A stretch of 31,980 bases of DNA from Bacteroidota bacterium (GCA_016866415.1 VGML01000002.1:1-31980); one strand, 5' to 3'. Positions 23,606 through 31,980 are shown, counted from the stretch's first letter. A program made the numbers and translations. The notes: generated by a model from the sequence alone, not told the origin.

Positions 23606-23613
23606 TAAATTTG
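23606..23613 (+). promoter_or_regulatory. Candidate -7 element of lipA
   Basis: TAAATTTG matches TAnnTTTG exactly in the 33-nt gap before lipA, 13 nt from the ATG. A TTG occurs 15 nt upstream, at the end of the preceding gene. It may give lipA its own start site. Confidence 0.4.
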
Positions 23614-23626
23614 TTTTAAACTTGAA

Positions 23627-24505
23627 ATGGCAATTGATTCGAATCAACAAGAAAAAAAGATTGAAAGGCTAAAGAAGCCAAATTGGTTGCGCGTAAAACT
23701 TCCTACAGGTGAGAATTATCGAAAAGTTAGAGGTCTAGTTGATCAACACAAATTACATACAATTTGCGAAAGCGGAAGTTGCCCTAACATGGGAGAATGT
23801 TGGGGCGAAGGAACTGCAACTTTCATGATTCTCGGTAATATTTGTACGCGATCTTGTGGATTTTGCGCCGTTCAAACGGGTAAACCAGAGCAAGTGGATG
23901 AATTTGAACCCGGACGAGTCGCTAATTCCGTAAAAATAATGGGAGTGAAACATGCCGTAATAACATCTGTAGATCGTGATGATCTCAAGGATGGAGGTTC
24001 AACCATTTGGGAGCAAACAGTTCGCGCCATTCGCAATCAATCACCCGGCACCACCTTGGAAACATTAATTCCCGATTTTGCAGGCAAATGGGAAAATCTT
24101 CAAACGATTATTGATGTTGCTCCAGAAATTGTTTCGCACAACTTGGAAACGGTTAGAAGACTTACAAAACAAGTTCGAATTCAAGCAAAATACGATCGAA
24201 GTCTAGAGGTTTTATTTCGCCTGAAAAAAGGAGGCATGCGAACTAAATCTGGAGTCATGTTGGGATTAGGAGAAAGTGAAAACGAAGTACTTGAAACCAT
24301 GGAAGACCTCCGTCAAGTAGGAGTTGACATTCTAACATTGGGTCAATATTTACAGCCAACGCTAAGACATTTACCGGTAGCTGAATTTATTACTCCCGAG
24401 CAATTTGAAAAGTACCGAATAAAAGGATTGGAAATGGGTTTTCGATATGTTGAAAGTGGGCCACTTGTGCGTTCATCATACCATGCTGAAAAACATTTAT
24501 TTTAA
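23627..24505 (+). CDS. lipA: Lipoyl synthase
   Basis: 292 residues, a radical-SAM enzyme that inserts two sulfurs into octanoyl groups on lipoyl domains of pyruvate and 2-oxoglutarate dehydrogenases and the glycine-cleavage H protein. The auxiliary cluster is bound by C47-x4-C52-x5-C58 (ICESGSCPNMGEC) and the SAM cluster by C73-x3-C77-x2-C80 (CTRSCGFC). RSSYHAEKHL at the C-terminus supplies the unusual Ser ligand of the auxiliary cluster. ITSVDRDDLKDGG and LGQYLQPTLRHLPV are family hallmarks. lipB is not adjacent. All ligands are intact. Confidence 0.98.
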   Translation: MAIDSNQQEKKIERLKKPNWLRVKLPTGENYRKVRGLVDQHKLHTICESGSCPNMGECWGEGTATFMILGNICTRSCGFCAVQTGKPEQVDEFEPGRVANSVKIMGVKHAVITSVDRDDLKDGGSTIWEQTVRAIRNQSPGTTLETLIPDFAGKWENLQTIIDVAPEIVSHNLETVRRLTKQVRIQAKYDRSLEVLFRLKKGGMRTKSGVMLGLGESENEVLETMEDLRQVGVDILTLGQYLQPTLRHLPVAEFITPEQFEKYRIKGLEMGFRYVESGPLVRSSYHAEKHLF

Positions 24506-24607
24506 ATTTTTATATTGTTAAAAAACAAAAACTATATTTTTTATATGAATTTTTCGAAATTTATAGTTAATTTGGCACATAAAATAGTAATGTAATAGTT
24601 CGTTGTT

Positions 24608-27568
24608 ATGAATAAAAAAATATACTTAATTGGTTCTGTGGTTTTTGCAGGAATTTTAGCACTAGGTGCCGTTCAATTTTTCAATCTTGAAAATAGTGAG
24701 GGACTTTATTCTAAGAAAAAATTAGGATCCCTTAAAGAGCAATCTGCTGAGGATGCTATTCAATGGATGAAAGCTCGATACATCGATGTTACGACAGGTC
24801 AACCAATAACTCCTGAGAAACTTGCTCAGATCGAAACTAATTTCAACAAACTTCCCAAGGAAAAATCACTTGTGTGGCAAGAAGAAGGGCCTGATAACAT
24901 TGGGGGAAGAACTAGAGCAATTACTGTAAATCGCAATAATTCAAATGACATATGGGCCGGTGGTGTTTCTGGTGGATTATTTCATTCATCAAACGGAGGA
25001 AATTCTTGGTCAAGAGTTGATTCATACATCGCCGCTGGGGCAAATCCTTACATTTCCAGTATGACAATGACCAAAGATGGAACTTTGTATGTTGCAACTG
25101 GCTCTAACGATGAAGGCTGGAGTGGTAATGGTGTTTGGTATTCAGAAGATTTAGGCATTAATTGGGCTAAAATTTCAGGAACTACAAGCTGTACTGAGAT
25201 TGAAAGCGGTAACGTTTCAGATTATGCATGGTTAGCCACTGGTGGCGGTTTGAAAAAATGGAAATTAGGTGATGCAGCATTGACTTCAATTACAGTGGCT
25301 TCAGGTGGTTGTTTTGCTTTAAAAGTTTCAGGTGACGAACAAGTAATCGTGGCGGCATATGGTGCTAACAAAACATATGTTTCTATTGACGGTGGTGCAT
25401 CTTTTACCGATAAGTCCGGAACTGCTGCGAATAATTTAGTACCAACAAGTGCACCTAGAATTGAATATGCTATGTCGCATGAAAGAAATAGTTCAGGAAA
25501 TTATTCCCTTTATGCAGTTCGAACAAACTCGAATCTATTAGGAATGCATGTGTCTCATGACAACGGTGCAACTTGGACACAGTTTGTAGGAAATCCAGGG
25601 ACTCCTGCTCCTTCCGATTTTAATATCTACCGCGATCAAGGAACATATAATTCTATAGTTTCTGTTGCTCCGAATGATCCAGAGATGATTTTGATAGGTG
25701 GTATTGATGTATGGAGATGGAAACAAACCGTAAACAACCCTCCATCAGGTGGTTTTAGAAAGGTGAGTGAGTGGTTTGTTAACCCAAGTTCTTCAATTTA
25801 TGTTCACGCTGATAACCATGAAATGAAATGGGATAACAATGGCCGTTTCTATGCAGGAAATGACGGTGGAGTTAGTATTTCAAATAATGTTGATGCTGCT
25901 AACCCTGATGCGATTGAATGGTTCGTTGCTAACCGCGGTTACAATGTTACCCAATTCTACGGAATTGCATTTGATAAGTTTGGGGCTGTAATGGGTGGTA
26001 CACAAGATAATGGTACATTGTATAATGATCATTCTATGAATACTTACAAGGAGTTTAGAGAAGTAAACGGTGGTGATGGTTTTGAGTGTGAGATTTCATT
26101 CTTTAATGAAAAAGTAATGTTCTCATCGGTTTATTATAATTCTATTTCTCGTTCAGGTGACAAAGGGCAAACTTGGACAAGTTTTGTACCTAATTTGCCA
26201 GGAACTTATGACGATCCAGGAACTGACGGAAGTCCTTTTCACCCATTCCATACGGAGTTATTTTTAGCAGAATATTATGATGAGAACTCTCAAGATTCTG
26301 TTACTTTCATTCCAAAAGAAAATATTTCAGCAGGAGACCCAGTTCGAATAGCAAGTTTATCATCGGGTGATAGTATTTCATTTACAGCCCTCGATGATTA
26401 TTATTTCGATGCAGAATTAGCGTATGACCCTACATTAACTGTAAATGGAGTTAATTATGGAATAAATCCTAATACGGGTGAAACAGTTTCAATGGGTTCA
26501 GATACTATTATTTACAATGTAGCTTGGGATACTGTTCGCGTGCAAGATCCATATCAATCATGGTTTTTAGTATATGTCAATGCCAATGGAGGTGAATTGT
26601 GGGGAACACGTAATGCATTGCGATTCTCCGTTACTAATCCTCAATGGGTCTGTGTAGCAAGAGGATTCGGGGGTGGATTATTCAATAGTATTGATGTTGA
26701 ATTCTCTCGAGATTTAGAGCATTGTTACATAAGTGCTGGAAGTGGGGTATATAGAATTGACGGATTAGGATCAGTTTACTCGTCAGATCCAAGTTTTGTT
26801 GCTAAAGTAGGCTACGTAGGTACTGGAACTACGGGAACAGTGCCAACGTACACAACTTCGACTAAAATCACAAATACGGGTTATGAGGGAATTGCTTTAA
26901 ATCCAAATGACGCAGATGATTTGTTATTCTTACCAGGGTTTAGCGGTTCATTGAAAAGAGCTACCGATGCATCGACGGCTGGAGCGAATGCTGTAAATAC
27001 CACAAATTTAGTTAGTCCTGGTGTGGCTTGTTATGATGGGATAATCGATAGGGATAATCCAGATATTATAGTTTTGGGAACCGCAAGTGGTGTTTTAGTT
27101 TCTGAAACAGGTGGTATCGGAACAAATGCTTGGACTAATTCATCAGCTGGATTTGAAGGTACGCCAGTTTTTGAAGTGCGTCAATCATGGAGAAGTTGGG
27201 AAGAAGGGAATGGGCGACCAGGAGAAATATACATTGGAACATTTGGTCGTGGAATTTGGAGTTCAGCATCATATCTTGGTATTAACGACAATAACAATAA
27301 TGTTTCGGAGTTTAAAACAAAATTGAAAGCATATCCAAATCCAACTAATGATAATACGAACATTAGTTTTAAACTTGCTCAAACCGGAAATGTTGATCTT
27401 GCAGTATATTCACTTTCAGGAAGACTGATGAAAACGGTTAGCAAGAAAAATTTACCAGCAGGTGAAAACAATGTTTTCATTGATTGTGAAGATCTTTCTA
27501 ATGGAACCTATATTGTAAAACTTGTTAGCGGGAAACAAGTTGAATCCGTTAAGTTTATTAAAATGTAA
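24608..27568 (+). CDS. T9SS-secreted beta-propeller (sortilin/BNR-like) protein
   Basis: 986 residues, function unknown. The N-terminus has a hydrophobic segment (IGSVVFAGILALGAVQFF) acting as signal. After a linker, a beta-propeller resembling VPS10/BNR glycosidase folds begins with EEGPDNIGGRTRAITV; five Asp-box motifs (S-x-D/N-x-G-x-x-W/F) start near residues 126, 178, 258, 315 and 515. About residues 552-677 are a non-propeller insertion of beta-rich sequence. Residues about 905-986 are a type A sorting domain (KAYPNPTND, then VYSLSGRLMKTV, NGTYIVKLVSG, VKFIKM), so it is exported by the T9SS. Sialidase catalytic residues are not recognisable, so binding or an unknown hydrolase is equally likely. 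It precedes a strong terminator and probably has its own promoter in the 102-nt gap. Confidence 0.85.
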   Translation: MNKKIYLIGSVVFAGILALGAVQFFNLENSEGLYSKKKLGSLKEQSAEDAIQWMKARYIDVTTGQPITPEKLAQIETNFNKLPKEKSLVWQEEGPDNIGGRTRAITVNRNNSNDIWAGGVSGGLFHSSNGGNSWSRVDSYIAAGANPYISSMTMTKDGTLYVATGSNDEGWSGNGVWYSEDLGINWAKISGTTSCTEIESGNVSDYAWLATGGGLKKWKLGDAALTSITVASGGCFALKVSGDEQVIVAAYGANKTYVSIDGGASFTDKSGTAANNLVPTSAPRIEYAMSHERNSSGNYSLYAVRTNSNLLGMHVSHDNGATWTQFVGNPGTPAPSDFNIYRDQGTYNSIVSVAPNDPEMILIGGIDVWRWKQTVNNPPSGGFRKVSEWFVNPSSSIYVHADNHEMKWDNNGRFYAGNDGGVSISNNVDAANPDAIEWFVANRGYNVTQFYGIAFDKFGAVMGGTQDNGTLYNDHSMNTYKEFREVNGGDGFECEISFFNEKVMFSSVYYNSISRSGDKGQTWTSFVPNLPGTYDDPGTDGSPFHPFHTELFLAEYYDENSQDSVTFIPKENISAGDPVRIASLSSGDSISFTALDDYYFDAELAYDPTLTVNGVNYGINPNTGETVSMGSDTIIYNVAWDTVRVQDPYQSWFLVYVNANGGELWGTRNALRFSVTNPQWVCVARGFGGGLFNSIDVEFSRDLEHCYISAGSGVYRIDGLGSVYSSDPSFVAKVGYVGTGTTGTVPTYTTSTKITNTGYEGIALNPNDADDLLFLPGFSGSLKRATDASTAGANAVNTTNLVSPGVACYDGIIDRDNPDIIVLGTASGVLVSETGGIGTNAWTNSSAGFEGTPVFEVRQSWRSWEEGNGRPGEIYIGTFGRGIWSSASYLGINDNNNNVSEFKTKLKAYPNPTNDNTNISFKLAQTGNVDLAVYSLSGRLMKTVSKKNLPAGENNVFIDCEDLSNGTYIVKLVSGKQVESVKFIKM

Positions 27569-27590
27569 TTGAGAATAATTCCATTAAAAT

Positions 27591-27621
27591 AAAAATGGTC
27601 GGAAAATTTCCGACCATTTTT
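27591..27621. terminator. Bidirectional rho-independent terminator
   Basis: A perfect 15-bp inverted repeat with one central base; core ATGGTCGG / CCGACCAT flanked by A5 and T5 on both strands. It ends the T9SS propeller gene on the plus strand and clpB on the minus strand, which converge here with stops at 27568 and 27643. Confidence 0.88.
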
Positions 27622-27642
27622 ATTTTCTAAAAGAGTTAAACT

Positions 27643-30258
27643 TTACAATTCTTCCTCTGCTAAAACTGGTTTCCTAAAAACAATCTTCCCGTCAAAGAAA
27701 TCCATTACAACGTTTTTGGTCTTATCAACCGTTCCTCCTAACAAAGCTTTTGAAAGCTCATTCAATACTTGCTTTTGGATAACTCTTTTTGCGGGACGTG
27801 CTCCGAAGAATGGATCGTATCCTGCTTCCACAATGTAATCGAACGCGTGCTCGGTTACGACTAACTTCAATTCTTTTTCTTTTAAAAGAGCTTTTAGTTG
27901 ATTCAATTGAATTTGAACAATTTCCCTGACATCCTGCTTTGTCAAAGGCGTAAACATGATTATTTCATCAATACGATTCAAAAACTCAGGTCTAATTGTA
28001 TCTTTTAATAATTCCAAAACCTCGAATTTTGCTTTTTCAGTTGCTCGATCAAATTCACTCATTTTGATGTTTTCAAACTTTTCGTGGATGATATGCGAAC
28101 CTAAATTTGAAGTCATTATGATAATCGTGTTCTTGAAATTTACAACCCTACCTTTGTTATCGGTCAAACGACCATCGTCTAATACTTGCAACAACACATT
28201 GAAAACGTCAGGATGCGCTTTTTCAATTTCATCTAGCAAAATAATTGAATACGGTCTTCGACGAACAGCTTCCGTTAATTGACCTCCTTCATCGTAACCA
28301 ATGTATCCTGGAGGAGCACCAACCAAGCGACTTACCGAATGTTTTTCTTGGTATTCACTCATATCGATTCGCGTCATCGCATTTTCATCATTGAATAGGA
28401 AATCAGCTAAGGCTTTTGCTAACTCCGTTTTACCAACACCTGTTGTTCCGAGAAAAATAAACGAACCGATTGGTCTGCGTGCATCTTGCAATCCAGCTCG
28501 ACTTCTGCGAACCGCATCTGAAAGTGCTTCAATAGCCTCATTTTGACCGACCACCCGTTTTTTCAACTCATCTTCCAAACGAAGTAATTTCGAAACTTCA
28601 CTTTCTATCATTTTGTTGACGGGAATACCAGTCCATTTGGAAACAACCTCAGCGATTTCCTCTGCATCCACTTCTTCTTTAATCATTTTGGATTTCGACT
28701 GCATTTCTGAAAGTTGTTGTTTAGATGACTCCAATCGATCTTCAACCTCCTTGATTTTTCCGTAGCGAATTTCAGCCACTCTTCCATAATCTCCTTGTCG
28801 CTCCGCTTGCTCCGCTTCAAATTTCAAGTTCTCAATTTCCTCCTTCGCTTTCTGAACGGAATCAACCACATCACGTTCTGCCTGCCACTTCGATTGAAAA
28901 GCATTTCGCTGCTCCGTTAAATTGGCCAATTCGCGCTCAACTTGATCGATTTTCTTTCCATCATTTTCTCGCTTAATCGCCTCACGCTCAATTTCTAGTT
29001 GCATAATCTTACGCTCAATTTCATCCAACTCTTCGGGTTTGGAATTAATTTCCATACGCAACTTGGAAGCAGCTTCATCGATTAAGTCAATTGCTTTATC
29101 AGGCAAATGTCGTTCAGTTATGTATCGTTGTGAAAGCTCAACCGCAGCAATAATCGCCGCGTCTTTAATCATTACTTTGTGATGATTCTCGTATTTGTCC
29201 TTAATTCCGCGTAAAATTGAAATTGCATCCTCGGTTGTAGGTTCATCAACCAAAACAGTTTGAAATCGACGAACAAGGGCTTTGTCCTTTTCAAAATACT
29301 TTTGATATTCATTCAAAGTTGTTGCTCCTACCGCTCTCAATTCTCCACGTGCAAGCGCAGGTTTCAAGATATTTGCAGCATCCATAGCGCCTTCCCCTCC
29401 ACCACCAGCTCCAACGAGCGTATGTATTTCATCGATGAATAAAATGATTTCACCTTCTGCAGCAATGACCTCTTTAACGACAGATTTCAATCGTTCCTCA
29501 AATTCACCTTTGTATTTAGCTCCAGCAATTAACGCTCCCATATCTAAGGAATAAACAACTTTCGATTTTAGGTTTTCAGGAACATCTCCACTAATAATTC
29601 GATGAGCCAATCCTTCGGCGATTGCAGTTTTACCTACACCAGGTTCACCAATTAGAATTGGATTGTTTTTTGTTCTTCGAGTCAAAATCTGTAAAACGCG
29701 TCTAATCTCATCGTCACGACCAATTACTGGATCCAATTTACCCGATTGCGCTAATTCATTCAAATTTTTAGCATATTTCGACAATGACTGATATGTCCCT
29801 TCTTGACTATTTGAAGTAACTTTTTGTCCTTTTCTCAAGTCCATAATTGCGTCTTTTAAATTGGATTTGTTGACTTTATTGTCCTTCAATAATTTTCCTA
29901 TTGAATCGGATGAGTCTAGTAAAGCAAACAATAAGAGTTCGATTGAAACAAACTCGTCACCAAAATTCTTGAGTTCACTAATTGCGAAATTCAACACGCG
30001 ATTACAAACAGGAGAAAGATAAACTTGTCCTCCAGAAACTTTAGGGTAAGAATCAATTATTCGATCCAACGTCGCCTGAAGAATTTTTTGATTAACTGAT
30101 AACTTATTTAAAAGAAACGGAGTTATTTCTTGATCTACTAAAAATATTCCTTTCAGAAGATGTCCTGTTTCAATACTTTGATTTCCATTTGTTTCCGCTA
30201 ATTGCTGGGCTTGTTGAATGGCCTCTTGCGATTTGATTGTAAATTTATTTATGTCCAT
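27643..30258 (-). CDS. clpB: ClpB disaggregase
   Basis: 871 residues, a hexameric AAA+ chaperone that, with DnaK, pulls apart aggregated proteins in the cytoplasm. The Clp-N double repeat is at 1-145 (FTIKSQEAIQQAQQLA); AAA1 has Walker A GEPGVGKT (Lys210) and Walker B LFIDEIHTL; the middle domain, about 405-530, is the long coiled coil that separates ClpB from ClpA/C (ELDEIERKIMQLEIEREAIK); AAA2 has GTTGVGKT (Lys610) and ILLDEIEKAHPDVFN; the C-terminal part is the D2 small domain. There is no IGF/L loop for ClpP, as expected. It is a single gene between a terminator and a 170-nt divergent gap. I see no CIRCE operator there, and no good -7 element. Confidence 0.97.
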   Translation of the reverse strand: MDINKFTIKSQEAIQQAQQLAETNGNQSIETGHLLKGIFLVDQEITPFLLNKLSVNQKILQATLDRIIDSYPKVSGGQVYLSPVCNRVLNFAISELKNFGDEFVSIELLLFALLDSSDSIGKLLKDNKVNKSNLKDAIMDLRKGQKVTSNSQEGTYQSLSKYAKNLNELAQSGKLDPVIGRDDEIRRVLQILTRRTKNNPILIGEPGVGKTAIAEGLAHRIISGDVPENLKSKVVYSLDMGALIAGAKYKGEFEERLKSVVKEVIAAEGEIILFIDEIHTLVGAGGGGEGAMDAANILKPALARGELRAVGATTLNEYQKYFEKDKALVRRFQTVLVDEPTTEDAISILRGIKDKYENHHKVMIKDAAIIAAVELSQRYITERHLPDKAIDLIDEAASKLRMEINSKPEELDEIERKIMQLEIEREAIKRENDGKKIDQVERELANLTEQRNAFQSKWQAERDVVDSVQKAKEEIENLKFEAEQAERQGDYGRVAEIRYGKIKEVEDRLESSKQQLSEMQSKSKMIKEEVDAEEIAEVVSKWTGIPVNKMIESEVSKLLRLEDELKKRVVGQNEAIEALSDAVRRSRAGLQDARRPIGSFIFLGTTGVGKTELAKALADFLFNDENAMTRIDMSEYQEKHSVSRLVGAPPGYIGYDEGGQLTEAVRRRPYSIILLDEIEKAHPDVFNVLLQVLDDGRLTDNKGRVVNFKNTIIIMTSNLGSHIIHEKFENIKMSEFDRATEKAKFEVLELLKDTIRPEFLNRIDEIIMFTPLTKQDVREIVQIQLNQLKALLKEKELKLVVTEHAFDYIVEAGYDPFFGARPAKRVIQKQVLNELSKALLGGTVDKTKNVVMDFFDGKIVFRKPVLAEEEL

Positions 30259-30428
30259 ATTTCGTAAATTTTAGCGATGAATTTCAAATTATAAACCAAT
30301 GCGAATTTTGAATTATCTAAATGTCAATTTGTCTGTTTCGGTTGATTTATTGCGTCAAAATGACTTGTTTGGATTTATTTATAAGAAATTGTAACATTCA
30401 AATGATAAGTATCGTTTAATTCGAAACT
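30259..30428. other. Divergent intergenic region, clpB / glucosaminidase
   Basis: The longest gene-free stretch of the window, 170 nt and AT-rich, between the starts of clpB and the glucosaminidase gene. I find no hairpin, no CIRCE repeat and no exact TAnnTTTG element on either strand. A TTGACA at about 30325 (minus strand) has no partner at proper distance; a TATAAT is 28 nt away. It must carry two promoters, so they are probably of a non-housekeeping type or diverge from consensus. Confidence 0.4.
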
Positions 30429-31328
30429 ATGAATTCGTTTAAATTATTAATTTCTCTTTTATTACTTTTCCTGCTATTTGGAAAAACAAATGCCAATATT
30501 GAATTAAGTAAACAAGAATATCGATTGAAATTTGAACAAATTGCGTTGAGTCACCAATCACAATTCAACATTCCGGCAAGTATAACCTTAGCTCAGGGAA
30601 TTTTGGAGTCGAACAGTGGAAATTCAGTTCTAGCCAAGAAAGCAAACAATCATTTTGGAATAAAATGCTATTCGAATTGGACGGGTGAAAAAATTTACAT
30701 GGATGATGATGCCGCGAATGAGTGTTTTCGTTCCTATTCATCTGCAGAGGAATCTTACAAAGATCACAGCGAATTTCTCAAAAATGGAAAACGTTATCAG
30801 TTTCTTTTTTCATATTCCGTTGATGACTATAGAAACTGGGCTTACGGGTTAAAAAAAGCGGGTTACGCTACAAATCCCGAATATGCAGAACTTCTTATTA
30901 AAATTATTGAAGAACTCAATTTAAATAAGTTAAGTGAAAACTCTAACGTACTCGTAAGTTCAAATTTTTCAAACCTAACCAATGAACTTTCAATTCAAAC
31001 GCATTCAAACGACGTCAATTTCGTTGTTGTAAACCAAGGTGATTCGTTTTATCAAATTGCTCGAAAATCAGGTTTAACGTTGAGACAGCTCCACAAATAC
31101 AATGACTTTGAAAAGAAAAAAGAAACTTTAAAAGTTGGATATATTATTTATCTTGAACCTAAAAGAAATCGTTCAAAAACGAAGAAAGAAATTACGCTTG
31201 AAAAACCTATGACGCTTCGTGAAGTGTCGCAAAAAGAGGCCATTCGCCTTAAACCACTGATGAGAAAGAATCAAAGTTCTTCTCCTGACGAACAACTGCC
31301 AAAAGGAGAAAAGGTATTCCTTCGTTAA
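30429..31328 (+). CDS. Secreted glucosaminidase with LysM domain
   Basis: 299 residues. Residues 1-22 are a signal peptide (LLISLLLLFLLFGKTNA). The glucosaminidase domain (about 28-165) shows SQFNIPASITLAQGILESNS with catalytic-type Glu60, SVLAKKANNHFGIKC, and GYATNPEYAELLIKII; it cleaves GlcNAc-MurNAc bonds of peptidoglycan. A LysM domain at about 198-243 (VVNQGDSFYQIARKSGLTLR) binds glycan chains, and the last 55 residues are basic and probably disordered. Its likely role is wall turnover or cell separation in the periplasm. It stands alone, divergent from clpB, with a terminator 45 nt after its stop. Confidence 0.94.
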   Translation: MNSFKLLISLLLLFLLFGKTNANIELSKQEYRLKFEQIALSHQSQFNIPASITLAQGILESNSGNSVLAKKANNHFGIKCYSNWTGEKIYMDDDAANECFRSYSSAEESYKDHSEFLKNGKRYQFLFSYSVDDYRNWAYGLKKAGYATNPEYAELLIKIIEELNLNKLSENSNVLVSSNFSNLTNELSIQTHSNDVNFVVVNQGDSFYQIARKSGLTLRQLHKYNDFEKKKETLKVGYIIYLEPKRNRSKTKKEITLEKPMTLREVSQKEAIRLKPLMRKNQSSSPDEQLPKGEKVFLR

Positions 31329-31372
31329 TTTTATAATTACGTTGGAATTGTTTGTTGTTGTTTGTTTAAATG

Positions 31373-31401
31373 AAAGTCCCGCGTGTCGGGACTTTTTATT
31401 T
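31373..31401 (+). terminator. Rho-independent terminator after the glucosaminidase gene
   Basis: A perfect 9-bp stem (AAAGTCCCG / CGGGACTTT) with a CGTGT loop at 31382-31386, followed by TTATTTTT. It also abuts the stop of the converging lipoprotein gene, for which the downstream U-run is weak (CATTTAAAC), so on the minus strand it may only stabilise the mRNA end. Confidence 0.87.
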
Positions 31402-31611
31402 TTGGTGTGATTTGCAATTCATCATTTCATCCATCCATTTTTTCGCTTCCTTATCATTCAATTTGTCCAACTGATTATCGCAGGCTTCATCAAGTTCTGG
31501 ATCAAAACCATTATTAATTTCCCTGAGATTTTCCGCACAGCTGCAGGGCGTAACTTCATTTTCACAACTGAAAAGCGAAAAGCAAAAAAACGTAACGACA
31601 AAAAACTTCAT
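31396..31611 (-). CDS. Small Cys-rich lipoprotein of unknown function
   Basis: 71 residues from ATG 31611; a GTG two codons earlier (31617) is the alternative. The signal MKFFVVTFFCFSLFSC ends in a lipobox Cys at position 16 (Phe at -2 is unusual). The mature part, about 55 residues, is acidic and contains four further Cys, CSC near the start and two later single ones (DEACDNQ, MMNCKS), enough for two disulfides. No known domain is recognised; the spacing suggests a compact helical hairpin. A TATTTTTG element lies 10 nt before the ATG. The gene ends directly at a terminator and converges with the glucosaminidase gene. Confidence 0.75.
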   Translation of the reverse strand: MKFFVVTFFCFSLFSCENEVTPCSCAENLREINNGFDPELDEACDNQLDKLNDKEAKKWMDEMMNCKSHQK

Positions 31612-31621
31612 TTTCACGGAT

Positions 31622-31629
31622 CAAAAATA
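31622..31629 (-). promoter_or_regulatory. Candidate -7 element of the small lipoprotein gene
   Basis: TATTTTTG on the minus strand matches TAnnTTTG. It would put the transcript start within about 6 nt of the ATG at 31611, which favours that ATG over the GTG at 31617. No -33 TTG is visible. Confidence 0.38.
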
Positions 31630-31686
31630 TATGATAAACGTATTAGAATTTTAATTTGAATTGCTAAATTTAACCACCTTATTTCG

Positions 31687-31980
31687 ATGTCTAAAAACAT
31701 TTTACTTCTTTTCATATTATTCGCTTCGAGCTTTTCGTTTGCTCACAAGTATTATTTTGCATTTGCTGAAATTGAATATAACGAAATGAATAAGACTTTG
31801 GAGGCAACAATCATTGCTTCGGCTCATGATGTAGAATTTATTTTAAAAGAAAATAAAGTCATTTCAAAGTCCTTGGATGAAGCCAAAAAAAATAAAAAAG
31901 AGTATTACGCGATCAATGATTTTATGAATAAAAACTTTTGCGTTCACACTGCGGATTCACTTTCTTTAATTGCCTTGGAT
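31687..31980 (+). CDS. DUF6702-like secreted protein (partial, 3' end outside window)
   Basis: 98 codons are open from ATG 31687 to the window edge. Residues 1-20 are a signal peptide (NILLLFILFASSFSFA), cut just before HKYYFAFAEIEYNEMNKTLE. His-Lys-Tyr/Phe right after the signal, followed by an E-I-x-Y-N-E strand, is the start I associate with the Bacteroidota DUF6702 family, about 160-170 residues long and of unknown role. The remaining part (ATIIASAHDVEFILKENK, then a Lys-rich loop) fits an all-beta domain. It is divergent from the small lipoprotein gene across 75 nt. Identification is by memory of the family pattern. Confidence 0.7.
   Translation, partial: MSKNILLLFILFASSFSFAHKYYFAFAEIEYNEMNKTLEATIIASAHDVEFILKENKVISKSLDEAKKNKKEYYAINDFMNKNFCVHTADSLSLIALD

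Noticed and set aside
24506..24607. TTAATTTG (24567-24574) as promoter of the T9SS propeller gene
   Set aside because: One mismatch in the TA pair and no -33 partner in very AT-rich DNA; not enough to list as a feature.
27956..28546. Two plus-strand frames opposite clpB
   Set aside because: Antisense shadows of the AAA2 domain, with no start-region signals or domain features.
30300..30360. TTGACA and TATAAT as a sigma70-type clpB promoter
   Set aside because: The two hexamers are 28 nt apart, too far for a promoter, and this is not the Bacteroidota consensus.
1..31980. Defence, prophage or transposon content
   Set aside because: No integrase, transposase, phage structural, restriction or toxin-antitoxin motif was recognised; nearly all genes are conserved envelope or housekeeping genes.

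Overview
This is a low-GC, gene-dense chromosomal window from a member of the Bacteroidota, most likely Flavobacteriales (a Fluviicola/Crocinitomix-like relative is my guess from protein style, not a demonstrated placement). The evidence is a fused lpxC/fabZ gene, two type IX secretion (T9SS) C-terminal sorting domains, a TonB-dependent receptor with an N-terminal carboxypeptidase-regulatory-like domain, start codons without clear Shine-Dalgarno sequences, and several TAnnTTTG-type -7 promoter elements. I see no rRNA, tRNA, CRISPR array, transposase, integrase or prophage gene.

Layout. 1-2633 (+): tail of a T9SS cargo gene, then a TonB-dependent receptor 4 nt downstream. 2658-8541 (-): a tight five-gene operon, lpxD - lpxC/fabZ - lpxA - TRAM-domain RNA methyltransferase - cinA, combining lipid A synthesis with two housekeeping genes. 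8607-9678 (-): a membrane-anchored protein of unknown function and trxA, separated by an intrinsic terminator that also decides the start of the former. 9816-19634 (-): a seven-gene, about 9.8-kb unit with almost no intergenic DNA, glycosyltransferase - wza - wzc - rmlC - WecA/MraY-like transferase - lytic transglycosylase - uvrA, i.e. an exopolysaccharide export and initiation module ending in a DNA-repair gene. 19729-23593: PBP4-type D-Ala-D-Ala carboxypeptidase (+) converging on D-Ala-D-Ala ligase (-), then a PlsC-like acyltransferase (+). 23627-27568 (+): lipA, then a 986-residue T9SS-secreted beta-propeller protein ending at a strong bidirectional terminator. 27643-31611: clpB (-), a secreted glucosaminidase with LysM (+) and a small Cys-rich lipoprotein (-). 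31687-31980 (+): start of a DUF6702-like secreted protein cut by the window edge.

Taken together the window is mostly cell-envelope construction: lipid A (lpxD/C/A), polysaccharide initiation and export (WecA-like, RmlC, Wza, Wzc, glycosyltransferase), peptidoglycan synthesis and remodelling (ddl, dacB, transglycosylase, glucosaminidase), phospholipid acylation and outer-membrane uptake and secretion. Most genes are core and conventional; I did not find a clearly new defence or mobile system. The parts most worth a second look are the Gly-Tyr microsatellite forming the phosphorylation tail of Wzc, the placement of uvrA at the end of the polysaccharide operon, missing metal-ligand cysteines in UvrA and in the RNA methyltransferase, and possible leaderless promoters at lpxD and the acyltransferase gene. 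No gene-free stretch exceeds 300 bases; the longest is 170 nt (30259-30428).
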